The notes beneath the pieces are model-generated. The model was not told the origin of the DNA. It made no database searches and saw only the letters and a list, made by a program, of their open reading frames with translations. 64,000 bases of DNA from a virus: the IMG/VR virus record IMGVR_UViG_3300046648_000213, positions 19,210-83,209 of that record; one strand, given 5' to 3'. Below, in pieces: positions 39,944-48,905 of the stretch (its first letter is position 1; each line of letters starts with the position of its first letter). Made by a program: the position numbers and the translations under genes.

Positions 39944-39957
39944 TGTCCAATTGGACA
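39944..39957. promoter_or_regulatory. Palindrome site 16
   Basis: Begins two bases after the stop of the preceding gene and is followed eight bases later by a terminator stem. Confidence 0.75.
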
Positions 39958-39965
39958 GCAACTTG

Positions 39966-39990
39966 AACCCCGCCATGTGCGGGGTTTTTT
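39966..39990 (+). terminator. Intrinsic terminator just before a gene start
   Basis: AACCCCGC / GCGGGGTT with a five-base loop and six T. Only 18 bases separate it from the next ATG, which leaves no room for a promoter; the next gene therefore needs read-through. Confidence 0.8.
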
Positions 39991-40008
39991 ACTTTAGAGG
40001 AAGTGAAA

Positions 40009-40854
40009 ATGCAAAACGCCAAACGCGCAAAGATCGACGAAACCGCAAAGCGCATCGTCGAGCAGGACGTCTACTACTGCGTCTCGTATCTGGTCAGGGG
40101 ACTTGCCAAGCTCGAGGGCATGCTCAAGTACGCGCAGATGACGGAGATCGGCCTCGACCCCGATGAACTGCGCGGCGTGCTCATTCAGGACGACTGGCAG
40201 TCGGCTGCTGAAGAGCAGGGCTGGGCGATGGGCGAAGACGAGGTGATCTCGAAGGCCGGTGAGGAGAACACCTACACCGACTGGCAGGACCTCTGCAGCA
40301 ACGAGAACATCGACCCGCACACGACGGAGGCTTACGAGCACTGGATCGTGAGCGACTGGCTCGCCAAGAAGCTCGAAGACAAGGGCGAGATGATCGTGCG
40401 CGACATGATGGGCCTGACGATTTGGGGGCGGCCGACGACCGGCCAGGCGATCTACATGGACTACGTGATGCAGCGCATCGCGGAAGACCTCAACGGCCCG
40501 CCGGGACTGACGCTGATCCTGATCGATCCGTTCAACCGCAAGGTAACGAAGATCGAGAGCGAGACGCCCGAGCTCGACCTGCACGAGACGTACAAGCTGC
40601 TGGACGTCAACCTCATCACGTCGGTCGGGCTGCCGAACGGCGACGTGATCTACGTCGATGACGAAGGGCTGCTGATGAACGACTTGTCGAAGCAGGGCTT
40701 CTTCCAGTACGAGGGTCATCCGGAGCCGCTGGCCGGCAAGGGTCTGATCGTCGGCAGCGACGGCAAGGGCGGCAACGCTTCGGCGAAGACGACGCTCGAC
40801 GAGGCGGTCGCGAAGACGAAGTGGATGCTGTACGTTTCCGGCAACGAGCAGTAA
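40009..40854 (+). CDS. Hypothetical early protein, possible DUF3846-like C-terminus
   Basis: 281 residues, GAGGAAG before the ATG. The N-terminal two thirds are helical (YAQMTEIGLDPDELRGVLIQ ...); the C-terminal part LTLILIDPFNRKVTKIESET and LPNGDVIYVDDEGLLMN resembles the DUF3846 pattern. Located behind a terminator, so expression may be attenuated or depend on antitermination. Followed by a GAGAGGG / CCCTCTC hairpin (about 40861-40880). Confidence 0.62.
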   Translation: MQNAKRAKIDETAKRIVEQDVYYCVSYLVRGLAKLEGMLKYAQMTEIGLDPDELRGVLIQDDWQSAAEEQGWAMGEDEVISKAGEENTYTDWQDLCSNENIDPHTTEAYEHWIVSDWLAKKLEDKGEMIVRDMMGLTIWGRPTTGQAIYMDYVMQRIAEDLNGPPGLTLILIDPFNRKVTKIESETPELDLHETYKLLDVNLITSVGLPNGDVIYVDDEGLLMNDLSKQGFFQYEGHPEPLAGKGLIVGSDGKGGNASAKTTLDEAVAKTKWMLYVSGNEQ

Positions 40855-40918
40855 AAAGGTGAGAGGGAAGTCCCCCTCTCTATCTGTAAAATATAGGACA
40901 ACTTAATAGGAAGTGAAC

Positions 40919-41653
40919 ATGCAAGAAAAATTGTTGGTCGAAGGCGTCGAGTACGTGAGCGATTCCTGCTTCGTCTACGGGGACTACGGCGGTGCCGGTT
41001 CGCTCGGTGTAGCGAACGTGCGGCACCTGAAAGAGAACTTCGACTGGATGGGGATCGGCATGAGCCAGATCGAGCCGGAGAAGTTGGCCGGCGAGTTCAA
41101 GTACCGCCTGCGCTACTACGGCGTCGACGAGGTGCAGGCGCACCTCGAGACTGGCGACCCGCTGCCTGATGTGCTGCTTGCGGAGGGACAGTTCGGCTCG
41201 GTGCAGGCGTGGCTGCGCGCCGACGCGGAAGGTGCTGACGAGATCATGGCAGCGATGGCAGACTATCCGGTGCTCGACGATCAGGAGCTCAGCAAGGTCG
41301 AGATGGAGTGGGAGCAGGAGGCGTGGGACGGTTGGCTGCGCTCCGATCTCATGAAGACGCTCCGATACGACTACTTCGACGAGGCGGACGAGGACGAGGA
41401 CAAGTCGCTCGAGGAGCGCGCCGACGAGCAGCTAACCGACGCGCAACTGTTCGAGGCGTACCGCGCCGCGATGGACGAGTGCAACGTCTATCCGACGCCG
41501 GAGCTCAACGGAGTGCACATCCCGGTCGAGCGCATCGCCGGGTCGTTCGGCGTGCACGTCGTCGAGGCGCTCAAACTCGACAATCACCTGCGGGCGCGCG
41601 AGATCGCCCGCGAGGCCGGCCAACTGGAACTCAACTTAGAGGAGGTAAATTGA
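40919..41653 (+). CDS. Hypothetical acidic early protein
   Basis: 244 residues, AGGAAG before the ATG. QEKLLVEGVEYVSDSCFVYG at the start, strong acidic stretch DEADEDEDKSLEERADEQLT near residue 155, and a C-terminal domain VPIERIAGS-like (HIPVERIAGSFGVHVVEALK). Ends overlapping the next gene. Confidence 0.6.
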   Translation: MQEKLLVEGVEYVSDSCFVYGDYGGAGSLGVANVRHLKENFDWMGIGMSQIEPEKLAGEFKYRLRYYGVDEVQAHLETGDPLPDVLLAEGQFGSVQAWLRADAEGADEIMAAMADYPVLDDQELSKVEMEWEQEAWDGWLRSDLMKTLRYDYFDEADEDEDKSLEERADEQLTDAQLFEAYRAAMDECNVYPTPELNGVHIPVERIAGSFGVHVVEALKLDNHLRAREIAREAGQLELNLEEVN

Positions 41654-42111
41654 CATTTTTTCCAAACGGGACAACAATCGAGCCTTCGATGTATTCCCCG
41701 CGCGAGCCGAGCGCCTACAGCGTTATGTGGGACGGCGCACGTTGGGGGTACGGAGCGCACGAATGGTTCCGGGACGACGTTCCGTACTGGAACCTCTTCT
41801 GGCTTAGCTGCGCGGGGCTCGAGGCCCTGCTCGACTGGCCGGAAGATCGCGGCGGCGAAGTGCCGACGTTCTCGCCTCTCATGAACTGGACGAGGCAGAC
41901 CGTCGAGCAGCGGGTCAATGGGCAGAAGCTGCGGCGACTGCTTGTCGACCTGACGCCGCCGCAGTTCGTCAGCTTCGTGGGGATGCACAAGCACTCGCAC
42001 CTGACTGTCGTCCGGGAGATGGGCGCGGCGTGGATTCAGACGATCACCGACCGCAGCCGGCTCTACGCGCCGCGGCAGGGGTTGGACTGGAAGTCCTTGG
42101 GCATCGGATAA
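41650..42111 (+). CDS. Hypothetical protein
   Basis: 153 residues from TTG 41650, with GGAGG four bases upstream; ATG 41689 is an alternative. Tryptophan-rich: SVMWDGARWGYGAHEWFRDD, PYWNLFWLSCAGLEALLDWP. A hairpin follows. The first codons coincide with a 24-bp motif variant that also reads as a promoter (TTGACA, 17 bases, AACAAT). Confidence 0.55.
   Translation: MTFFPNGTTIEPSMYSPREPSAYSVMWDGARWGYGAHEWFRDDVPYWNLFWLSCAGLEALLDWPEDRGGEVPTFSPLMNWTRQTVEQRVNGQKLRRLLVDLTPPQFVSFVGMHKHSHLTVVREMGAAWIQTITDRSRLYAPRQGLDWKSLGIG
41651..41673 (+). promoter_or_regulatory. 24-bp motif variant, one base short
   Basis: TGACAT-N11-GGGACA. With TTGACA at 41650 and AACAAT at 41673-41678 it has promoter geometry, which would favour the ATG start at 41689. 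Confidence 0.4.
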
Positions 42112-42119
42112 GAGAACGG

Positions 42120-42141
42120 ACAGCGCCTTCGGGCGCTGTTT
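42120..42141 (+). terminator. TTCG-loop hairpin
   Basis: CAGCGCC / GGCGCTG closed by TTCG and followed by TTTCC. A weak terminator before the helicase gene. Confidence 0.55.
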
Positions 42142-42159
42142 CCACATAAAGGCCGACCG

Positions 42160-43587
42160 ATGACACCCTATGAATTGGTGACGTACCGCTACAAGCTGCC
42201 CTTCCCCCTTTACCCCTATCAGGTCGATGCCGTAAACGACCTGTCGCCTCGACCGCGCGTCGGCTTCTACGCGGAGGTCGGCACCGGCAAGACGGCGATG
42301 TCGACGGTGTGGGCGCTGTACAAGACGCTGACCGAGAGCGCCGTGCACATCGTGCTGATGCCGCCGATCCTGATGATGGGTTGGAAGCGGTGGCTCGACA
42401 AGATTCCCGGCGTGAAGAGCGTGCTGTACCGCGGCACGCCGAAGCAGCGAAAGCTGATCGAGCTCGACGCGGACTTCGTGCTGATGTCGATGGACATCTT
42501 CAAGATCGACTTCGAATACCTGTCGCACATGTTTCAGCACCGCAACGTCAGCCTGATCGTCGACGAAGCGACCAGCGTGAAGAACTCGAAGTCGCAGAAC
42601 CACAAGCGCGTGAACGAGTTCTCGGCCGGCGGCAACCTTGCCCTGCTGACCGGGACTCCGCTCTCGACGCCGTGGGACGCCTACGGCTACTGCAAGTTCA
42701 TCGCCCCCGGCACGTACAGGAACCTGCGGCAGTTCGAGCGCGTGCACGTAGCCGAGACGGACTTCTTCGGCAAGGTCACGAAGTGGGGCAATCTCGAGCT
42801 CATGGCCGACAACATGAAGATCAATGCGGTCCGGATTCTGAAGCGCGAGGTGCTGCAAAACTTGCCGGAAGTGCAGTATCTGCCGATCCCGTATGAGCTC
42901 ACCGGTGAGCACATCAAGCTGTACCGGCAGCTGTGCGACGAGCAGCTTCTGATTCTGGAGGACGGCGGGAAGATCGACGCGACCGGCGAGTCGAAGATGT
43001 ACCATCTTTCGCAGCAGATCATCTGGAACCCGGACCACTTCAGCGGCAAGCCGGAGACGCGCGCGTCGGGCTTCGACGTGCTCGATCAGGTGCTCGAGCA
43101 ACTGGACACTGCGTCGGAGAGCGGCGAGAAGCTGCTCATCTACGCGAACTACAAGATGACGATCCGCGGCCTGCTGAAGTACCTGGCGCCGCTCGGCGCC
43201 GTCGCCGCGTACGGCGAGGTGCCGCGCGCGCAGCAGGACCGGAACGTCGACCGGTTCATGTCAGACCCGACGTGCCGCGTGCTGATCGCTCAGCCGCTGT
43301 CCGCCGGCGCGGGCCTGAACCTGCAGGAATGCTGCGGCAACGTGTTCTTCCCTGAGATGCCGGTCGTGCCGAAGGACTTCGCGCAGGCTGTCGGCCGCGT
43401 CGACCGGGACGGACAGATTAGAAAGGACGTTCGAATTTTCCTGCCGCAGGCGATGCGCACGATCCAGATGGAACTGGTGGATCGCCTGATGGATAAGGAC
43501 TGGCTGGTCGGGAAGGTGCAGCGGCAGGCGGTCGATCTGCGCACGGCGATCTTCGGCGGCTCTGTCTCAGAACTGCAACCGGCTTAG
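42160..43587 (+). CDS. SNF2-family DNA helicase/translocase
   Basis: 475-residue superfamily 2 ATPase. Walker A EVGTGKTA at 39-46, Walker B DEAT at 135-138, motif III LLTGTP at 162-167, and motif VI QAVGRVDRDGQ near 423. The YPYQVDAV at about 18-25 is the Q-like motif. Short for SNF2 and lacking extra domains, as in phage replication-associated members. It heads the replication module and probably remodels forks or recombination intermediates. Confidence 0.9.
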   Translation: MTPYELVTYRYKLPFPLYPYQVDAVNDLSPRPRVGFYAEVGTGKTAMSTVWALYKTLTESAVHIVLMPPILMMGWKRWLDKIPGVKSVLYRGTPKQRKLIELDADFVLMSMDIFKIDFEYLSHMFQHRNVSLIVDEATSVKNSKSQNHKRVNEFSAGGNLALLTGTPLSTPWDAYGYCKFIAPGTYRNLRQFERVHVAETDFFGKVTKWGNLELMADNMKINAVRILKREVLQNLPEVQYLPIPYELTGEHIKLYRQLCDEQLLILEDGGKIDATGESKMYHLSQQIIWNPDHFSGKPETRASGFDVLDQVLEQLDTASESGEKLLIYANYKMTIRGLLKYLAPLGAVAAYGEVPRAQQDRNVDRFMSDPTCRVLIAQPLSAGAGLNLQECCGNVFFPEMPVVPKDFAQAVGRVDRDGQIRKDVRIFLPQAMRTIQMELVDRLMDKDWLVGKVQRQAVDLRTAIFGGSVSELQPA

Positions 43588-43612
43588 TGTCCAACTGGAC
43601 ACTGCGTATAAT
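43584..43612 (+). promoter_or_regulatory. Promoter with palindrome site 17 in its spacer
   Basis: TTAGTG (43584-43589) and a perfect TATAAT (43607-43612), 17 bases apart. TGTCCAACTGGACA (43588-43601) occupies the spacer, so a protein bound there would block polymerase. This is the clearest operator-type placement in the family and faces the primase-helicase operon. Confidence 0.75.
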
Positions 43613-43654
43613 CCGACGCCAGCAAGGCATCGTAACTTACAACGGGAGTTTCAA

Positions 43655-44149
43655 ATGTATCTCACAGAAGAAGAGATCAAGGCCGACTTGATCCGCCAGA
43701 TGCCAGAACGAGAAAGAAAGTCCTTCGGGTCCTTCGGCCACCTGCGGGTCGAGGCGATCTTTAAGGACCGCGTGTTCGTGGTCTATCGCAGCAACGGCAA
43801 GTCCTCCGCGCCGGACATCCTGACCACGATCCGCGTGCAGGAAGTCCACGCCGACAACGAAGGCGCGAGCACGGTGCTGATCGACCAAGGCACCGGCGAC
43901 ACGATGCGCGTCGCGTATCAGCCGGAGCGTCTGTTCCATTACCCGATCTTCGTCTCGCTTCCGCTGCACATGCGCATCCAGTTTCAGGCGCGCACGACAG
44001 GCGAGAGCGCATGGATCGGCACACTTGCCTTCGCGCTGCTGGTCAAGACGAAGAACAAGTCGGATTTCCACTCGGCGGGCAACGTGTACGTCGAGACGCC
44101 GAACGACTTCAAGACGAAGTTTCCGAATATCACCGGCCTCACCTTCTGA
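43655..44149 (+). CDS. Hypothetical protein upstream of primase
   Basis: 164 residues. MYLTEEEIKADLIRQMPERE; strand-rich middle FKDRVFVVYRSNGKSSAPDI; C-terminal SAGNVYVETPNDFKTKFPNI. Constant position before the primase-helicase suggests a replication accessory role. No family recognised. Confidence 0.6.
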   Translation: MYLTEEEIKADLIRQMPERERKSFGSFGHLRVEAIFKDRVFVVYRSNGKSSAPDILTTIRVQEVHADNEGASTVLIDQGTGDTMRVAYQPERLFHYPIFVSLPLHMRIQFQARTTGESAWIGTLAFALLVKTKNKSDFHSAGNVYVETPNDFKTKFPNITGLTF

Positions 44150-44161
44150 TAGGGGAATCGC

Positions 44162-46999
44162 ATGTTCTTCTACTATCAGAACGAGGGCGGCGAAGAGGCG
44201 TGGCACGAGGCCCTGCTCGCGAAAAAGGAAGACCTGATCGCGACGAAGAAGCCGCGCTACGCGACCGTGCTCGGGCTCGTTCCCCTCGTCTCGAACGACA
44301 TGACGCGCGAGGAGCTCGACGCGATCAAGTACAAGGGTCCCTTCTACGTTGATTGGGACGCCGAGTCACTGGACACCGCCATCGAGCAGTTCCAGAAGTT
44401 CCTGCGCAACCTCGAGAAAGAGGACATCAACCTCAACTCGCTGTACCTGTATGCGTCCGGCGGGCGCGGCTTCCACCTTGAGATGCCGCAGGAGGTCTTC
44501 CTCGAGAAGAAGAAGATACCGGCCACGGGCATGACGCACCTGCCGGCCATCTACAAGGAGATGGTCTACGGCTGCTACGTGGACACGATCGACTTGCGCG
44601 TGTACACGGCGCGGCGCGGGCGCATGTGGCGCGTGATGAACGTGCAGCGGGAGAACGGCAAGTTCAAGGTGCCGATCACCGTCGAGGAAGCGTTCGACAT
44701 GACGCCCGAGCTCTACGCAGAGCTCGTGGCCGCGCCGCGCACGATCCCGCCGCGCGCCACGCCGGAGATGAACAACGCGTGGGGCGTGCGCTTCGCCAAG
44801 GCTGAGACGGCTGTGCGCGAAGGGCTGAAGAAGCGGGCGAAGAGCAGCAAGGATGCCGAGCTCCTCGCGCGCTTCAACGGCGAGGTGCCGGCGTCGATCC
44901 AGACGCTGATGAACGGCGATCACGTCAAAGACGGCGCGGGCTTCCACTCGATCGCGATGCAGATTGCGATCGTGTGCACGTCGCTCGGCAAGACGGCCGA
45001 CGAGATGCTTGCCATGTGCGAGGGGCTCATCAAGAAACACGAGTCCGATTCGTTCCGCTACAACTCGCCGGCCAAGCGCCGCAACGAGCTCGTGCGCATG
45101 TTTCAGTACGTGGAAGGCAACCCGTGCTACTCGTACAACAAAGGCGCGATCAAGGTCCTGCTCACCAAGGAAGTGAACACGCTCGACCTCGACGGCGGTA
45201 ATGAGTCGACCGGCGAGGTGATCGAAGAGGGCGATCCGGAAGACGATCAGGGCATGCTCGGCGGCGTCTTCATGACCGATCGCGGCGTGTTCCGCCGCAG
45301 CACGGAGCACGGTGTGCTGCGCCTGTCGGACGTGGGCTTTCGTGATGTCGTCGTGCTGCAGTCGGCCGCCTCGAAGAACGTCGTCGGCTACGAAGCTGAA
45401 GTGCTGGCGCTCGGTTCGTCGCGCGGCCGGCAGTTTCTGGACATGCAGGACCTCACGAGCCGCGCCAAGTATCAGCCGTTCTGCATGAAGAACATGGGCG
45501 TGACGCAGACGAACGACGCGCAGGTAACGTCGGTTGCCGCGCTACTCCGGGATAACGCAGTGAAAAATAAAAAGGTTACCTATCTCGTGAGCCGCGAAGG
45601 GCTGGACTTCGTGCAGCGTCCGGACACGACGGAAGACATTCTCGACGCGATTTGGGTCGGGAGTGATGGGGTGTTTTCGTACGACCCGCAGGTGGACTAT
45701 CGGCATCGCGGCTCGCCGTCGCCGGAAGGCACGTACAAGTCGGACCTGATGCTTGCCCCGGCGTTCGAGAACACGGAGCACATGCGCAAGGTCGTGCACT
45801 GCTTGCTGAACATGAACACCGACTACACGGTCGGCTGCATGCTCGGTTGGGCTGTGTCAGCGTTCCTGCGTCAGATGTTCCAGCGCGTGTTCGGCCAGTT
45901 TCCGCTGCTGCATCCGTTCGGGCAGGCGGGCTCGGGCAAGTCCACGATCACGGAGCTCGTCGCGCACCTGTTCTATTACCGCTCGGCGCCGTTGATCTTG
46001 CAGGTGTCGAGCGTCGCGACGACGCAGTTCGCGATCACGACGGCAACGTCTGCGTCGGCGAGCATGCCGCTCATCATGGAGGAGTATCAGCCGCGCTCGA
46101 TGCCGCCGAAGCGTCACCCGTTCCTGCTCGACCTGTTCAAGAACGCCTGGAACATGGGCACGTACTCGAAGGGCGGCATGAACACGGAGATCGGCGGCAG
46201 CTTCCGCGACATCCGGACGTTCTCGCTGAGCGCGCCGATCATCTACATCGGCGAGGCGAAGGAAACGCACACGGCGGTGTCGGAGCGCACGATCGCCGTG
46301 CCGCTGCAGAAGTCGAATCTGAATGGCCGCCGCGAGTACGCCGATTTTCTGGCCGAATACGACACGGACATCGGTGTGTTGGGCAAGCTGATCGCGCACA
46401 GCGCGATGGCGGTATCGCTCGACGGCTTCAAGGAGTTCGCGAAGGAGCGACTTGCCGAAGCGCGGCAAGCGTTTCCGAAGGCGAGCAACCGACCGCAGTA
46501 CAGCATGAGCGTCGTGCTAACCGGCCTCGACTTCCTTGCCGATGTTCTCCGGCAAGCAGTCGGCACCGAGTTCGACGAGCGCCTCGCGCAGATTCGCAAC
46601 GCGGTGATCGAAGAGAACCGGGACTTCTCTCAGTCGCACGTGATGGCAGAAGCAGCGAAGGTGCTGAACATTCTGTCGCTGATGTCACGTACGGAGGAGC
46701 CGGACAGCGAGTACGGCCTGCGCTTCGGGCGCGAGTTCGTCTTGCATCCGAACGGCGATCTCGAGCTCAAGATGCGCGAGTGCTTCTTCAAGTATGTGGC
46801 ATGGGCACGCCGCAAGGGACAGCAGCCGCTGTATGACGACGAGCAGTCGTTCATCATCGGCCTGTCGCACTACGGTCCTGTCAAGGATCGCGTGTGCGTC
46901 ACGAGTCCGCTGAAAGATAGCGGGCTCACGAAGGTCTTCCGCTTCTCCGGAAGCGAGTTGACCGAAGAGGGCGTCGAGGAGTTCGCCGCCGTCGAGTAG
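44162..46999 (+). CDS. Primase-helicase (AEP primase domain plus P-loop helicase)
   Basis: 945 residues. The N-terminal archaeo-eukaryotic primase domain shows the expected metal and nucleotide residues: D64 and D66 in YVDWDAES, H105 in SGGRGFH, and D144 in DTIDLRVY. The C-terminal helicase has Walker A GQAGSGKST at about 588-596 and Walker B PLIMEEYQ near 637. It would prime and unwind at the replication fork with the downstream DNA polymerase I. AEP-type priming is typical of phage and plasmid replicons. Followed by a terminator. Confidence 0.88.
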   Translation: MFFYYQNEGGEEAWHEALLAKKEDLIATKKPRYATVLGLVPLVSNDMTREELDAIKYKGPFYVDWDAESLDTAIEQFQKFLRNLEKEDINLNSLYLYASGGRGFHLEMPQEVFLEKKKIPATGMTHLPAIYKEMVYGCYVDTIDLRVYTARRGRMWRVMNVQRENGKFKVPITVEEAFDMTPELYAELVAAPRTIPPRATPEMNNAWGVRFAKAETAVREGLKKRAKSSKDAELLARFNGEVPASIQTLMNGDHVKDGAGFHSIAMQIAIVCTSLGKTADEMLAMCEGLIKKHESDSFRYNSPAKRRNELVRMFQYVEGNPCYSYNKGAIKVLLTKEVNTLDLDGGNESTGEVIEEGDPEDDQGMLGGVFMTDRGVFRRSTEHGVLRLSDVGFRDVVVLQSAASKNVVGYEAEVLALGSSRGRQFLDMQDLTSRAKYQPFCMKNMGVTQTNDAQVTSVAALLRDNAVKNKKVTYLVSREGLDFVQRPDTTEDILDAIWVGSDGVFSYDPQVDYRHRGSPSPEGTYKSDLMLAPAFENTEHMRKVVHCLLNMNTDYTVGCMLGWAVSAFLRQMFQRVFGQFPLLHPFGQAGSGKSTITELVAHLFYYRSAPLILQVSSVATTQFAITTATSASASMPLIMEEYQPRSMPPKRHPFLLDLFKNAWNMGTYSKGGMNTEIGGSFRDIRTFSLSAPIIYIGEAKETHTAVSERTIAVPLQKSNLNGRREYADFLAEYDTDIGVLGKLIAHSAMAVSLDGFKEFAKERLAEARQAFPKASNRPQYSMSVVLTGLDFLADVLRQAVGTEFDERLAQIRNAVIEENRDFSQSHVMAEAAKVLNILSLMSRTEEPDSEYGLRFGREFVLHPNGDLELKMRECFFKYVAWARRKGQQPLYDDEQSFIIGLSHYGPVKDRVCVTSPLKDSGLTKVFRFSGSELTEEGVEEFAAVE

Positions 47000-47026
47000 C
47001 AGTAATTTGTGCTGTACCCCGCAGAC

Positions 47027-47053
47027 AACGGCAGGTAACCCCTGCCGTTTTTT
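47027..47053 (+). terminator. Intrinsic terminator after primase-helicase
   Basis: AACGGCAGG / CCTGCCGTT with a five-base loop and a run of six T (47048-47053). Confidence 0.85.
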
Positions 47054-47064
47054 GTGGATAAACG

Positions 47065-47093
47065 TTGACATTTCCGGCCATTCGGGACATACT
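47065..47093 (+). promoter_or_regulatory. Promoter built on an exact 24-bp motif
   Basis: TTGACA (47065-47070), 17 bases, CATACT (47088-47093); the motif TGACAT-N12-GGGACA fills 47066-47089. Same -35, spacer and -10 as the minus-strand copy at 10216. It starts the transcript for the gene at 47167. Confidence 0.75.
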
Positions 47094-47166
47094 GCCCTCC
47101 GCTGGAAACAACACAAGAAGAAGTAGTAACGCCAACGATACTGACCAACCGTAAAGGAAAAAGAAA

Positions 47167-47952
47167 ATGGCACTCCGTAAGAACGCAACCACCGAAGCCG
47201 CAGCAAAGCCCGCATTCGAAGACATCGACGGCGACACGGCAGTCGTCGAGCAGGTCCACGCGCCGGAAGCCGGCGAGTCGACCGCAAAGCCGGAAGCAGA
47301 AGCTGCACCGGCCGCTAAAGCTGCCACGGAAGCGAAGACCACGGCTGTTGTTCCTGCCGCCGGCCGTGCACTCGCGAAGGCTCAAAAGCTGGAAACCGTG
47401 CTCGTCGATCTCGAGAACGCGATCCCCAAGCTGGACTTCGGTGTGATCCCGCGTCTGGTCGCGACCCAAGGGTCGTTCCAAGACGCAGACGGCAAGTCGC
47501 TCGGCGACGAGTTGAACTTCACCCTCGTGTCCTTCAACAATCAGTTCATCGTCAGCCCCGGTGATGATTCGGATGCTGCGAAGGAATTCGTGGCGTACTC
47601 GACTGACGGCAAAGTCATCGACGAAACCGGCGAACTGGTCACCGACTACGTTCGCAAGCTGAAGGATGACGAGGGCTACGAAGACGCAGCGTGCAAGCAC
47701 TACGTCGAGCTCGTCGGCATCCTCAACGGCTCGGCGAAGGACAGCGAGTACGAAGGGCAGCTGGTGATGATCTCGCTGTCGCCGCAATCGCGGAAGCAGT
47801 TCGAGGGTTACCGCCTGCAGCGCTCGGTGCAAATCCGTATGGGTCGGATCGACGCCGAATCCCACGGCTCCGAGAACCTCAAGCTCAACGCTGAGAGCAA
47901 GAAGATGGGCAACAACACCTTCACGCTCGTGAAGTTCAAAGCAGCCGAATAA
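47167..47952 (+). CDS. Putative replication accessory (ssDNA-binding-like position)
   Basis: 261 residues. Ala/Glu-rich flexible N-terminus (about 1-70), then a strand-rich domain: KLDFGVIPRLVATQGSFQDA, DELNFTLVSFNNQFIVSPGD, and a C-terminal SVQIRMGRIDAESHGSENLK. It is a single gene with its own promoter and terminator in the middle of the replication module, as expected for an abundant DNA-binding protein. I see no OB-fold signature, so the role is inferred from context only. Confidence 0.55.
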   Translation: MALRKNATTEAAAKPAFEDIDGDTAVVEQVHAPEAGESTAKPEAEAAPAAKAATEAKTTAVVPAAGRALAKAQKLETVLVDLENAIPKLDFGVIPRLVATQGSFQDADGKSLGDELNFTLVSFNNQFIVSPGDDSDAAKEFVAYSTDGKVIDETGELVTDYVRKLKDDEGYEDAACKHYVELVGILNGSAKDSEYEGQLVMISLSPQSRKQFEGYRLQRSVQIRMGRIDAESHGSENLKLNAESKKMGNNTFTLVKFKAAE

Positions 47953-47971
47953 GCGACAGCTGCCGCCAGAT

Positions 47972-47995
47972 GAAGGGGACCGAAAGGTCCCCTTC
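47972..47995 (+). terminator. GAAA-loop hairpin
   Basis: Ten-base-pair stem GAAGGGGACC / GGTCCCCTTC with a GAAA loop; followed by TGC, no T run. Probably partial termination or mRNA protection. Confidence 0.65.
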
Positions 47996-48018
47996 TGCAT
48001 AAGTAGAGGAAGACCATC

Positions 48019-48216
48019 ATGAACTCGAAGAAAGCGAAGAAGCTGCGCAAGGTCCTGAAGGCGAGCGCACTCCCTGAAGTGCAACTTGTCCAGAACCCGG
48101 CGACCGGCCAAATCCGCACGGGGCGCTGCAAGCGCACGCTGTACAAATTCCTGAAGGCACGCATGGACGTGCCGTTCGACCAAGCCCTCACACAAGCGGC
48201 ACGGAGATACGCATGA
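48019..48216 (+). CDS. Small basic protein
   Basis: 65 residues, MNSKKAKKLRKVLKASALPE onward to ALTQAARRYA. Strongly basic, likely nucleic acid-binding. AGAGGAAG precedes the ATG. ATGA-coupled to the exonuclease gene. Confidence 0.65.
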   Translation: MNSKKAKKLRKVLKASALPEVQLVQNPATGQIRTGRCKRTLYKFLKARMDVPFDQALTQAARRYA

Positions 48217-48890
48217 GGTTTTTCGTACTGGACACCGAAACAACCGGCGTCGGCAAGGATGACCGTCCCTGCCAAGTAGCGTGGATCGAAGTCGACGAGC
48301 AGTTGAATGAACTGCGCCGCGTCGAATCGCTGATCGATCCGCAGAAGAAGATTCCGCCCGGTGCGTCCGGCGTGCACGGCATCACGGACAAGGACGTGAT
48401 GGATGCGCCGACGATGGAGGAGTTCCTCAGTGATGTGCTGTACGACCCGTTCCACCCGCGCCAGGACCCGATCGTGATGATCGCCTACAACGCGCAGTTC
48501 GACCGCCGCATGATGGACGGCACGATGAACTTCGTGGACCCGGTGTGCTGCGTCATGCGCCTAGCGAAGAAGTTCATCGAGAGCGACGACTACAAGTTGC
48601 AGACGATCAGCTACGTTTGCGACGTTGAGCGTGGCCCCGCGCACGCGGCGCTCGGCGACGTCATCACGACGCTGAACGTGCTGCGCTGGATCATGAATGC
48701 AACGGGCCACACGCTGCACGAACTGATCGAGATTTCCCCGCAGCCGTTAAACGTCGCCACGATGCCCTTCGGCAAGCATCGAGGCACGCCAATGGCCGAG
48801 CTCCCGCGTAGCTACATCTCGTGGGCGCTGAACAACATGACGGAACTGGACCCCGACCTCGAGGCGTCCCTCCGCGCACAACTTGCCTGA
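48213..48890 (+). CDS. DnaQ-like 3'-5' exonuclease with DUF3820 domain
   Basis: 225 residues. DEDDh exonuclease motifs: DTETTG at 7-12, HGITDKDV at 55-62, AYNAQFDRRMM near 91 and HAALGDV near 144. A C-terminal DUF3820 segment follows (MPFGKHRGTPMAELPRSYIS), a pattern found in other phage exonucleases. Possible roles are proofreading support or end processing. The polymerase encoded at 52479 has its own exonuclease domain, so this one may act on other substrates. Confidence 0.88.
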   Translation: MRFFVLDTETTGVGKDDRPCQVAWIEVDEQLNELRRVESLIDPQKKIPPGASGVHGITDKDVMDAPTMEEFLSDVLYDPFHPRQDPIVMIAYNAQFDRRMMDGTMNFVDPVCCVMRLAKKFIESDDYKLQTISYVCDVERGPAHAALGDVITTLNVLRWIMNATGHTLHELIEISPQPLNVATMPFGKHRGTPMAELPRSYISWALNNMTELDPDLEASLRAQLA

Positions 48891-48905
48891 CACTGGACAC
48901 TGACA

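Noticed and set aside
24548-43601. The dispersed palindromes as intrinsic terminators
   Set aside because: No T run follows the cores, several lie inside genes, and true terminators stand separately beside some of them.
45857-46836. Long frames in other phases over primase-helicase and other replication genes
   Set aside because: Shadows of a gene with complete catalytic motifs; composition dominated by Arg, Ala, His and Gly.
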